A stretch of 23,410 nucleotides of DNA from a virus. Both the position numbers and the translations under genes were made by a program. Position 1 is the stretch's first letter. Every line of letters starts with the position of its first letter. Location: positions 1 to 23,410 of IMG/VR virus record IMGVR_UViG_3300034198_009991; one strand, written 5' to 3'. The notes below the pieces were generated by a model. That model had not been told where the DNA came from, did not search any database, and worked only from the letters and a program-made list of their open reading frames with translations. Shown one piece after another: positions 6,921-14,488 of the stretch.

Positions 6921-8243
6921 TTACAAAGGTTTCCTTCCGATAGATTCTCTCACTAAATTCAGAGTTGTATAACACCCATTTTTTGTTATACGATGACCAA
7001 CATCCGATACCATATATATGCCACTTTTCTTGTAACTATAAGTGGTATTGGTTTTTGCAGATACCTCTGGAAAATCGCAGTGAATGATATCGCCAGCACG
7101 AATACTAAAATCTCCTGCAATTGTCAATGAAAGTTTGATAGCAAAAAGACTATTATATCTTGTTGCTGATTGAATCAAAATTTCATCAACATTAAAATTA
7201 AGTTCTTTTGATTTATTTAATTGCTGATTAAGATTCGTTCCTCGGGGCAATGTTCCAGTATCTAAGATTTTAACATATCTTTTTGTTGTTTTATTTTGAT
7301 CGTCACCATACTTAATTTTTTCAAGTCCACCAGTGTTATTTTCATTGAATTGGTTGCTTGAATTTATAGCATTTTTATCATTGTATTTGTTTGTATATGG
7401 ATCAAATGTTCTTGTTTCTGCTTGGCCAATCGCACCAGTCAAACGTAATCGCTTTAAATTGAAGGTGGCATCAAACGAATACGTTAAAATCTTTCCATTA
7501 TATCCTGGTGGTATTTTTCCAATCAAGTTGTTAAATATAAGTTTTCTCTTTGGTTGTTGTTGAAATAACTTATCAATGGATTTAAATTGAAATCCTTCTG
7601 CAGTTTCATAGAAGAAGTATCCTGCAAGATTTCCCTTTGCTCCTTGAATATCAGGAACACATCTTTTCGCTAACCAAGTGCAAAGATAAAATGGTTTTTG
7701 ACTTTTTCCAGTGAAACTAAAATCATTTAATGCCGAGTCAACACTAATTGATTTCTTTGTCTTAAGTGTGCTTTGCAGTATACTCTTTACACTATCAGTA
7801 ATTTTTCCATCATATCTTTTTGTAACAACACTTTCCAGATTATCATTATCATGATATTCTGTCGATGTCATGTCAATTGTATAAACAATCTTATTAGTGC
7901 TTTCATCAATGTTTCGTGTTTCCAAAACTCTCAATTGATTATTATTTTCTACATCAAAATATAATTGAGTCCCATAACCATCAGTGAACTTTATGTTTAC
8001 AAATTCGCCAGTGTTTAGATTTACATCACCACTTTCAAGAACTGTAGATCCTTCTGCGTTTCTTCTGTATCCAGTATCAGTTAATGTTGCTGTGGCACGA
8101 ATTGTATGATCTAAAACACTTTCATGATAAGTGAATTCAATAATACCATTGGATATATCCGTGGGTTTTTTGGTATAGTGAGATACTATCTCAAATAGAT
8201 TAATTTGACCTTCGCCGCCTTGGGCTTGAATATTTGCTGCCAT
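6921..8243 (-). CDS. gp27-like baseplate hub protein, 440 aa
   Basis: The N-terminus is beta-rich (GIIEFTYHESVLDHTIRATA). The centre has the hub signature FYLCTWLAKRCVPDIQG...YFFYETAEGFQFKSIDKLF (about 185-227), which resembles the T4 gp27 segment where a one-residue-per-strand domain presents a 'full/field' site. The C-terminal domain ends GIYMVSDVGHRITKNGCYTT then LNLVRESIGR, typical of gp27/VgrG-N hub domains. Its length is close to T4 gp27 (391 aa). Position next to gp5, its known binding partner in the central hub, supports the call. The similarity is remote, so the name is a structural assignment rather than strict homology by sequence. Confidence 0.72.
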   Translation of the reverse strand: MAANIQAQGGEGQINLFEIVSHYTKKPTDISNGIIEFTYHESVLDHTIRATATLTDTGYRRNAEGSTVLESGDVNLNTGEFVNIKFTDGYGTQLYFDVENNNQLRVLETRNIDESTNKIVYTIDMTSTEYHDNDNLESVVTKRYDGKITDSVKSILQSTLKTKKSISVDSALNDFSFTGKSQKPFYLCTWLAKRCVPDIQGAKGNLAGYFFYETAEGFQFKSIDKLFQQQPKRKLIFNNLIGKIPPGYNGKILTYSFDATFNLKRLRLTGAIGQAETRTFDPYTNKYNDKNAINSSNQFNENNTGGLEKIKYGDDQNKTTKRYVKILDTGTLPRGTNLNQQLNKSKELNFNVDEILIQSATRYNSLFAIKLSLTIAGDFSIRAGDIIHCDFPEVSAKTNTTYSYKKSGIYMVSDVGHRITKNGCYTTLNLVRESIGRKPL

Positions 8244-8244
8244 A

Positions 8245-10335
8245 TTATGCTCTACCCAAACTTGCCATATTATTATTTACACTCATAGGAATTGGAAATG
8301 CTATTGTTGAACTTCCTCCTGAAGGAACTGGAACTGGTTTTTCAAAAATAATTGGTTGAATTGCAACTGTTGTACCACCAGAATCATAAGAAGGATATCT
8401 GTAAATGGAAGAAACTTTTTGTGGTTTTGGAGTTTTAAGTTTTGCTGGATTCTCCGCTTCTTTTGGAGAATACATGAATGGAGGAATAAATGGTATGCCA
8501 CTACCAACTTTCTTTTCGCCAACTTTTTTAGCACCTACTTTTTTTACACCTGCTTTTTTGATAAACTTTTTCCATCTTGGTTGAGACCAACCTCTTGGTG
8601 GTGAAGATCCTGGTCCCGACTGCCATGAATAATGATAGAAATTTCCTCTTGCATCAACCATTGGGTCTTCGGTGGAAACTCGGTTTCCCAACATGGTTTG
8701 TCCTTTGAAGTCTGTTCTTCCCTGAAGTCGATACAATGCTGCTGCAATTTTTGCTTGTCCTTCTGGAGACTGTAAATGTTTTTCAATGTCTGGAGAAAAT
8801 CCTGCAGTTCCTTTTGTAATAGCTTCATATTGACCTGGTGATAGCACAACTTTTTTAACAGATCCTCTTCCTTCAGCAACTCGATTCAAAATTGATGCAG
8901 CTACAGCATACATATCATCGCCAGGACCTGCTTCTCCACTTATACCATATGCAAGATATTTGTAATCTTCATTACTAAGTCCTGTTAACGTAGCACCACT
9001 CATTGGTGTCAATGGATCAGAACCAGGACTTGAAACTGCTGGGCCTCCGCCGCCACGACGACCTCCTCCCGTGCTTGGTGCCCCTTTACTTGGAGCTCCA
9101 GAATCTCCTGATGGTTGTTTATCCTCATCAATTTTGATAAGTTCATCAGTTACATTTTTTAATGCATCATTAACTCGACTTTGAATTAATGTTGCAAGAA
9201 GATTGCCTACAATTTTAGTATTTTGTTCAGTTGATAGAACCATTCCACCATCAGCAAATCCTAAAATTGAACTGCTTATAAGATTTAATCCTCGTCCCTG
9301 TTGAATATTTGCTTGAGATAAGGAACCAACTCCACTTGCAACAGATGTTGCAATTCTCTTACTATCTACTTTTTGTCCCAGTGCAATCTTAACACCAGCA
9401 GCCATCAGAGCGCCAATCCAACCACCTTTATCTAAAGAATCGGAAACCCCAGTTAAAGCTTTATAAGGATTTGGTTGTCTCTTGCCAGTAGTTGGTTTTG
9501 GATCTGGAAATAATTTTTGAATCTTTAATTTGCCACCAACATCTTTACCAGGATTTGTTTTTTCTGGTTGAACTTTCTTTGGTATTTGAAGTTTTCGTTC
9601 TTGTTTTAAAGTTCTTCCAATTGCTCCACCAACAATCTTACCACCTCTTGTTTCTCGTCCTCCATTTGCATAACCACGAACCATTCCTCCAACAGATTTT
9701 TTCTCAGGTGGTTTTTGATTTCCTCTTCCAAGTTCAGATAAACCGAATGTTAAAACAGCATTTAAAAATCGATTGAAGTTTTCTCCAAATTGATCAAATG
9801 TTTTTTGTGCTTTATCTCCCCCAAGATCTTTGGACAAGGAACGCATTTGATCATAAGCTTTATATCCTGCATCAACAAAACCAACAACACCTTCAAAAAT
9901 ACCACCTACAATTTTTTCCGCGACATTTAAGACAGGAACTGTTTGTTTTAAAATACCTAAAAGTTTTGGAGTATCTCCTTGAAATTTAGTTAAAAGATAC
10001 CCTAAAAATGTATATGTTGCAAATCTTTGAACCGCATCAAGTATTCCAGTTTTTGGAAATAAAGACTTTAGTTTTTCTGCTCCCTTAATTCCTTTTGGCG
10101 TTTCTAAACTTTCCTCTTTTTTTTCTCTTTTCTTTTTTGTCGTCGTAAGTTTTCCTTTTATTGCTTTTCTTTTTTTCTCTTTGTTTTCATTTTTTAAAAA
10201 CTTATCAACATTAATAAGTTTTTCTTTGACCTGAAAATTAAGAACATCATCCACTCTTTTATCATAAGACGCTGCCATTCTTTCGGCAGTCGTTAATTTT
10301 GATGGTGGTAAAAGTTTTTGTGGATTGATAGCCAT
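8245..10335 (-). CDS. Tape-measure-like tail protein with SleB-type cell-wall hydrolase domain, 696 aa
   Basis: Order of parts: a Lys-rich coiled start (1-90); hydrophobic helices with FATYTFLGYLLTKF (105-118) followed by membrane-type helices (125-160); a Gly/Lys linker region (200-300); a second hydrophobic part (300-360); a Gly/Ser-rich linker (405-450); then residues about 452-585 with YLAYGISGEAGPGDD, YAVAASILNRVAEG and VKKVVLSPGQYEAI. The last block is the SleB/Hydrolase_2 peptidoglycan hydrolase pattern, with the likely catalytic Glu in SGEAG (E468). A VKKVGAKKVGEKKVG repeat follows (594-612), then a Pro-rich tail. It lies between a tape-measure-like gene and the gp27-like hub and probably acts as the tail's cell-wall-opening enzyme. 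Confidence 0.78.
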   Translation of the reverse strand: MAINPQKLLPPSKLTTAERMAASYDKRVDDVLNFQVKEKLINVDKFLKNENKEKKRKAIKGKLTTTKKKREKKEESLETPKGIKGAEKLKSLFPKTGILDAVQRFATYTFLGYLLTKFQGDTPKLLGILKQTVPVLNVAEKIVGGIFEGVVGFVDAGYKAYDQMRSLSKDLGGDKAQKTFDQFGENFNRFLNAVLTFGLSELGRGNQKPPEKKSVGGMVRGYANGGRETRGGKIVGGAIGRTLKQERKLQIPKKVQPEKTNPGKDVGGKLKIQKLFPDPKPTTGKRQPNPYKALTGVSDSLDKGGWIGALMAAGVKIALGQKVDSKRIATSVASGVGSLSQANIQQGRGLNLISSSILGFADGGMVLSTEQNTKIVGNLLATLIQSRVNDALKNVTDELIKIDEDKQPSGDSGAPSKGAPSTGGGRRGGGGPAVSSPGSDPLTPMSGATLTGLSNEDYKYLAYGISGEAGPGDDMYAVAASILNRVAEGRGSVKKVVLSPGQYEAITKGTAGFSPDIEKHLQSPEGQAKIAAALYRLQGRTDFKGQTMLGNRVSTEDPMVDARGNFYHYSWQSGPGSSPPRGWSQPRWKKFIKKAGVKKVGAKKVGEKKVGSGIPFIPPFMYSPKEAENPAKLKTPKPQKVSSIYRYPSYDSGGTTVAIQPIIFEKPVPVPSGGSSTIAFPIPMSVNNNMASLGRA
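8500..8556 (-). repeat. Short degenerate repeat encoding a K-K-V-G linker
   Basis: This stretch encodes tandem units of the form [AVE]KKVG (residues 594-612 of the SleB-domain protein). It is a basic, flexible linker between the hydrolase domain and the Pro-rich C-terminus. Confidence 0.6.
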
Positions 10336-10338
10336 TTA

Positions 10339-12237
10339 TCAAACTATCCCGTAAATGCTTGCATTCATTGCTCGATCTGAACTGCCACTTGGAGATACTG
10401 CAGAAAATGCAGGGACTTGAGTTCCAGAACCTGCAGCCATTCCAGCAGCAGCTCCAGTTTGTGTAATTGGTGGAAGATTAATAATGCGAGATCTTCCCTT
10501 GCTTGGAGGTGTGGGCATTGGACCCTTGTAATAACCTTTTTTATATGCTTCTTCAAGAGAACCTCCTGCAGGTTGAGGATCAAACATATCTCCAATTACA
10601 GGCGCATTTAATAATCCCATTGCCCTTCCCCCAAGTTTCATCAAACCTTTTCCAAATGCTTGTGCCATTGTTGGGGTTTCTCTCATTAACAATGGCATTA
10701 ATGATCTCGCTTTAGCGCCAGTATATTTTCCAGATAAAATTCCCTCAGCAATTCTCAATCCTCTATTTGCTTGTCGTTCTGATACAACTGTAGCACCTCT
10801 AAAAGTTCTTGCTGCTTGAGGAACCAACATATTAAGTCTTGGGCCCTGACCAGGAAGTATACCTTTCCAGTTTCCAGCACCTCTATAAGTATCAGCAACC
10901 CATCCTTTAATACTTCCATATACTCCTTTTCCAAGCATACCAGTTTGTCCTTTAAACCCACTTTGACGAATTAATTCTGGAATACCTTCTCCAGTTCCAT
11001 GCATTATTCTCATCAAATCAGCACCTCGCAATCCCATTGGTTTTCTGCCAATAAGACCTCCACCTTGAGCAAATTGAATATTATCTGCAAATCTTGGTTG
11101 ATTGGCATTTGATCCACCAAACATTGAGTTTAATGCAAGCAATTTTTTTGCACCAATCCCTTTTACTGCGGCACGATTCATTACGATTTCACCTGGTTGT
11201 AGCGCAGTCAATTGAGTATCCGGACCTGCTCCAGAAATTTTGATTCCAGTGTTCGGATTGATAAAGCCTCCAGATGAAACACCTTGTAATAATCCATATG
11301 GAGTTGTTGGTCCCAAATCTCCAACGCTAGGAGATTTATCAATCATCGTGTCTGTTCCACGAACTCCTAATCCCTTGCCGGTCTGTGCTTTTGCTTTGCT
11401 TTCTGTTTGGACTGCAGCTGCCTTTCTTTGTCCCGTTACTTCATTTGCAAGAGCCGCTAATCCAGCAAACGCTCCTGCTGGAGTAAAAATTAATTTTTGA
11501 GCTGCAAATCTTGCACTAAACCATGCAATTTGCCCAAGAGTTTTGAATATAAACCCTTTGAAAGGCATAAAGTATAAACCAAGTAAAGCAGGCCACCAAT
11601 CTTTTAAAAACCTACCAAGAACCTGAACTTTCTGAGCATTCTTAGGATCGCCCAACCAATTCATAAGTTGAGTAAATGCTCTACCAAGTAAAGTAAAAGT
11701 TATAAATTTCCAAATACGATCAAAAATGCCTTTAAATGGTTCAATAACTTTATCAATTATCTTTTTGCCAACTTTTTTTACTCCTTCAAGAGCGTCTTCC
11801 TTTTTACTTCTTTTCTCTTTTTCTTCATCTTTTCTTTTATCTTCTTCTGTCTTTTTGTCAAACTTCAGTCTATTCTTTAAAGTCTCAAAAATTGAGTTTA
11901 ATACTTTTAAAATTCCAAGTGATGGTTTTTTAACTTCTTGTTGAGGAACAATTTTTGCAAGAGCGCCACCGCGATCTTTTGTTCCAGGAAGAATATTAAT
12001 TTTTATTGGTTTGACTTTTGCAGTAGCGATTGCCTTTTTTTGCAATACTTTTTCTACAAAAGTTTTGAACTGAACTTTATTTGTTCTTTTCTTAAATGCT
12101 TCTTTTCTTTCAGAAGGAGTTAATTGTTCTCCCGCAATCGTTCCTTCTGCCGATAATTCTTGCAAATATTGATCGTATCTATCCTTACCTACTAAACTAA
12201 GGGCTGATATTCTTTTGTTGTTAGGGTTATCAGCCAT
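10339..12237 (-). CDS. Tape-measure-like tail protein with ADP-ribosyltransferase-like segment, 632 aa
   Basis: Parts in order: a Lys/Glu-rich N-terminus (1-150); hydrophobic helices beginning KFITFTLLGRAFTQL (177-191) and WWPALLGLYFMPFKGFIFKT (214-233); the tape-measure-style motif DTQLTALQPGEIVMNRAAV (340-358); a region with MHGTGEGIPELIRQSGF then GMLGKGVYGS and ADTY (412-451); and a Gly/Ser-rich end. The HGT/GKGVY/Y spacing matches PARP-type ADP-ribosyltransferases. It directly follows the gp26/gp51-like pair, where tape measures sit in tailed phages. It may be the functional gp29 analogue (T4 gp29 is 590 aa), but I see no clear gp29 sequence match. The start overlaps the preceding gene by 8 bases. 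Confidence 0.7.
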   Translation of the reverse strand: MADNPNNKRISALSLVGKDRYDQYLQELSAEGTIAGEQLTPSERKEAFKKRTNKVQFKTFVEKVLQKKAIATAKVKPIKINILPGTKDRGGALAKIVPQQEVKKPSLGILKVLNSIFETLKNRLKFDKKTEEDKRKDEEKEKRSKKEDALEGVKKVGKKIIDKVIEPFKGIFDRIWKFITFTLLGRAFTQLMNWLGDPKNAQKVQVLGRFLKDWWPALLGLYFMPFKGFIFKTLGQIAWFSARFAAQKLIFTPAGAFAGLAALANEVTGQRKAAAVQTESKAKAQTGKGLGVRGTDTMIDKSPSVGDLGPTTPYGLLQGVSSGGFINPNTGIKISGAGPDTQLTALQPGEIVMNRAAVKGIGAKKLLALNSMFGGSNANQPRFADNIQFAQGGGLIGRKPMGLRGADLMRIMHGTGEGIPELIRQSGFKGQTGMLGKGVYGSIKGWVADTYRGAGNWKGILPGQGPRLNMLVPQAARTFRGATVVSERQANRGLRIAEGILSGKYTGAKARSLMPLLMRETPTMAQAFGKGLMKLGGRAMGLLNAPVIGDMFDPQPAGGSLEEAYKKGYYKGPMPTPPSKGRSRIINLPPITQTGAAAGMAAGSGTQVPAFSAVSPSGSSDRAMNASIYGIV

Positions 12238-12397
12238 TAGTCTGTCGCTGTTTGAGTTCCTCTTCCTCTAAATGATTCTTAAGAAGAGCAACGTAAATGT
12301 CTCTTTCCCAAGGAATCATATTTTCAATCTCTGTTAATGAATATTTATGATACTGCATTAACGAAAAATTAAGTTGATAATAACTTTCTAGGTCCAT
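12230..12397 (-). CDS. gp51-like small baseplate hub assembly protein, 55 aa
   Basis: This ORF is short and reads MDLESYYQLNFSLMQYHKYS, then IENMIPWERDIYVALLKNHL and an acidic helix ending RQTNG. I recognise the MIPWERDIYVALL block from the small cyanophage proteins annotated as gp51, the baseplate-hub assembly catalyst. The ATG at 12397 has AGGA 9 bases upstream, overlapping the end of gp26; an ATG at 12406 is in frame but lacks room for a binding site. It lies between gp26 and a tape-measure-like gene, as tail-assembly chaperone partners do in other phages. It is much shorter than T4 gp51, so the symbol is withheld. Confidence 0.7.
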   Translation of the reverse strand: MDLESYYQLNFSLMQYHKYSLTEIENMIPWERDIYVALLKNHLEEEELKQRQTNG

Positions 12398-12408
12398 ATG
12401 GACCATTC

Positions 12409-13128
12409 CTATGCGAAAAAAGATGATAACCCTTCAAGAACAACTTCACTTTCTACTTCGGTTTTTGGATTTTTAACTTTGACCGTATGACTAAGTTTAG
12501 GCATGGTCTCGAAGAAGTTTTCAATTTGCTTAAATTGTGATGTATTCATCTGTTCTAAGAATTCAGTTAACTCTTTCTTAGTCACATCAGCAGTTGACCA
12601 CACTTCATCTTCAGTATAAATTTTATCAATGCAGGATGCAATCAAATCAAATGATTGGTCCATTGCATTATCGCCCGACAAATCAAAATTGGTCTTAATG
12701 AATTGATCTAATGATGGATACTTCATTTCCATCATAATTGAATCATCAACTTTGATTTTATTGGTATGCTTTGGATTTTTTTGAACCTGAATTTCATCAA
12801 CATTAATTTTTACAGAAACAGAAGTTTCTTCATCATCAGGACAAATAATATTCAGTTCAATTTCTTCACCAACTGATTTGCCACGAATATTCAGGAACAA
12901 ATATTCAATATCAAATGTAGGAAGAGTTTCTACTTTAATATTTTTTGTCTCAATACAGTTTTTGATAACTGCTTTGATGGCTGTTGTGATTTGTTTTGTA
13001 TCTTCGCTTTCGAGTGCCAAAACTAGAAGTTTTTCTTCTCTTACAAGAAAAGGTCTGTATTGAATTGTTTTTCCAGTTGATGGCAATTCCAACTCATATG
13101 TTGGTGTTGAGATCTTTGGTAAAGGCAT
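12409..13128 (-). CDS. 26: gp26 baseplate hub assembly protein, 239 aa
   Basis: The start MPLPKISTPTYELELPSTGK leads into YRPFLVREEKLLVLALESED, the diagnostic opening of the T4 gp26/T4_baseplate family. It continues with FDIEYLFLNIRGKSVGEEIE, a beta-rich centre (ELNIICPDDEETSVSVKI) and a helical C-terminus (ELTEFLEQMNTSQFKQIENF). T4 gp26 (208 aa) acts in assembly of the baseplate central hub and is thought to behave as a chaperone. AGGA lies 5 bases before the ATG, and a CTAAATA box lies 26 bases upstream. It heads the hub/tape-measure segment of the operon. Confidence 0.85.
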   Translation of the reverse strand: MPLPKISTPTYELELPSTGKTIQYRPFLVREEKLLVLALESEDTKQITTAIKAVIKNCIETKNIKVETLPTFDIEYLFLNIRGKSVGEEIELNIICPDDEETSVSVKINVDEIQVQKNPKHTNKIKVDDSIMMEMKYPSLDQFIKTNFDLSGDNAMDQSFDLIASCIDKIYTEDEVWSTADVTKKELTEFLEQMNTSQFKQIENFFETMPKLSHTVKVKNPKTEVESEVVLEGLSSFFA

Positions 13129-13153
13129 AATATCCTATAAAGTTCAGTGTGAT

Positions 13154-13160
13154 TATTTAG
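13154..13160 (-). promoter_or_regulatory. Late-promoter-like box CTAAATA before gp26
   Basis: The minus strand reads CTAAATA 26 bases before the gp26 ATG, in the 35-base gap after the gp54-like gene. Same motif as at 1080-1074 and 21504-21498. Confidence 0.4.
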
Positions 13161-13163
13161 TGC

Positions 13164-14006
13164 TTATGCGCCAATAACCGCTCCAGTTATACCCAGTTCA
13201 GTTTTGGTTCCTTGTGGTAATTGGACACCAAATTGATCCAATGCAGGATTACCGACTGGAGAACCACTTTTTGTTCTATTTGCATTTAAGAAATCATTAT
13301 AAACAGCACCTTCAGGAATTGTTCCTACCACTTCTTGATTTTCTGGTAAAGACTGAGGATTTATTTGTTTGGATTCTATCCAATAACGATTGTAGGAAAA
13401 GGATACAGTAAATTTTAAAAGTTCTGAAGAATCATAAGAAACTGGCATTGAATTAATGCTAGTTGGAAATGCTCTCACAAAATTATAAGTCAATAACCTT
13501 CCAGTTTTGGCATAATCTCTTTCAAATTTTGTGATCGATAAAGATCCTCCATTTTGACCACCAGTGCAATAATCATCAGGAAAGTTTACTCGATAGTGAT
13601 AATTATTTGCTCCAGGTTGATCTCCATATTGCTCATTTACTGCATATGCAATCCAAGATTCAAATAATCTAATTACATAGTAATCTTCGTTACCGACATA
13701 AAAAGTAAAATCTGCACGATCATCATACTGTCTACGATAAGCCTGTCTTTCAGTAACTCCAGTATGATCATCATTAATTTCATTTGTCATCAAAGATGAT
13801 CCAGGTAAAGATGCTTCAACGCAAGCCAATGACAATTTATCAAATCTTTGTTTAGAATCTTGAGAATTAATTTGCAAATGTTGATCTAAAAAACCACTTA
13901 TTGGTGGTTGAAAATCACAAATATAATGGGATGTTAAAGCAGGTTTTAACAACTTGCTTTTAATTTCACTCATTGAAATGCCAACTTTTGGATCTACGGT
14001 TGCCAT
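13164..14006 (-). CDS. gp54-like tail tube initiator, 280 aa
   Basis: Contains RFDKLSLACVEASLPGSSLM, ERQAYRRQYDDRADFTFYVG, VIRLFESWIAYAVNEQ, NYHYRVNFPDDYC and RAFPTSINSMPVSYDSSELL then KFTVSFSYNRYWIE. This is the tail-tube (gp19-like) fold pattern: small beta barrels with the 'expected result of a helix plus SWI.Y' segment. Its length is greater than the tube protein (T4 gp19 is 163 aa) and near T4 gp54 (320 aa), which starts the tube on the baseplate. It is divergent from gp4 and near gp48, the tube cap, which agrees with this role. A tail-tube paralogue of other function is the alternative. Confidence 0.65.
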   Translation of the reverse strand: MATVDPKVGISMSEIKSKLLKPALTSHYICDFQPPISGFLDQHLQINSQDSKQRFDKLSLACVEASLPGSSLMTNEINDDHTGVTERQAYRRQYDDRADFTFYVGNEDYYVIRLFESWIAYAVNEQYGDQPGANNYHYRVNFPDDYCTGGQNGGSLSITKFERDYAKTGRLLTYNFVRAFPTSINSMPVSYDSSELLKFTVSFSYNRYWIESKQINPQSLPENQEVVGTIPEGAVYNDFLNANRTKSGSPVGNPALDQFGVQLPQGTKTELGITGAVIGA

Positions 14007-14007
14007 T

Positions 14008-14015
14008 TATAAATA
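14008..14015 (+). promoter_or_regulatory. T4-type late promoter TATAAATA for gp4 operon
   Basis: A perfect TATAAATA on the plus strand, 29 bases before the gp4 ATG at 14045. In T4-like phages this -10 box is read by RNA polymerase with gp55 and the coactivator gp33, and gp33 is encoded in this window. Confidence 0.75.
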
Positions 14016-14030
14016 CTTTACCGGATATAT

Positions 14031-14038
14031 TATGTATA
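14031..14038 (-). promoter_or_regulatory. Possible late promoter TATACATA for the leftward tail operon
   Basis: The minus strand reads TATACATA, one base off the late consensus, 24 bases before the gp54-like ATG. It faces the plus-strand TATAAATA at 14008-14015 in the 38-base divergent gap. Confidence 0.5.
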
Positions 14039-14044
14039 TGGATA

Positions 14045-14488
14045 ATGGCAGAAAGTCTTAAGAGCATTTATAAACCATCCTATCCTCAAAAGTATCAAGG
14101 TGATCCCAACAATATAATTTGTAGAAGTAGTTGGGAAAGAATTTTCTGTCGTTGGTGTGATCTAAATGAAAATATAATCGCTTGGGGATCTGAAGAAATT
14201 CGTATCAAATACTATGATCCTGTGCGTAAAAAAGTTAGAACTTATTTTCCAGACTTTATCATCAAAGTAAAGGAAAGCAACGGACAAATCAAGAAGTATA
14301 TTATAGAAATCAAACCCAAAAAGCAAACTGAACCACCAAAACCCAGATCGAGAACTACAAAATCTTATGTGAATGAGGTTTATACATTTGCAACCAATCA
14401 AGCAAAGTGGAAGGCTGCAGAAGAATTTTGTAAAGATCATTTAATTGAGTTCAAGATTATAACAGAAGAAGAACTTGGAATCAAGTAA
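14045..14488 (+). CDS. 4: gp4 head completion protein, 147 aa
   Basis: Starts MAESLKSIYKPSYPQKYQGD, continues with CRSSWERIFCRWCDLNENII then AWGSEEIRIKYYDP, and has YFPDFIIKVKESNGQ and YIIEIKPKKQTEPP. This is the T4 gp4 head-completion family (150 aa in T4). E50, P69-D70 and E88-I-K90 form a PD-(D/E)XK nuclease-type arrangement like TnsA. In T4, gp4 joins filled heads before tail attachment. The ATG at 14045 is chosen because it matches the family start; a TTG at 13973 would extend into the opposite gene. It is followed by TAATG overlap with the next gene. Confidence 0.9.
   Translation: MAESLKSIYKPSYPQKYQGDPNNIICRSSWERIFCRWCDLNENIIAWGSEEIRIKYYDPVRKKVRTYFPDFIIKVKESNGQIKKYIIEIKPKKQTEPPKPRSRTTKSYVNEVYTFATNQAKWKAAEEFCKDHLIEFKIITEEELGIK

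Noticed and set aside
8301-8879. Several 77-111 aa ORFs on both strands within the SleB-domain gene
   Set aside because: They are frame shadows of a long gene with Lys/Pro-rich coding bias; no motifs or ribosome-binding sites support them.
13973-14044. Upstream TTG start for gp4
   Set aside because: It would overlap the opposite gp54-like gene and the late promoter; the family start is the ATG at 14045.
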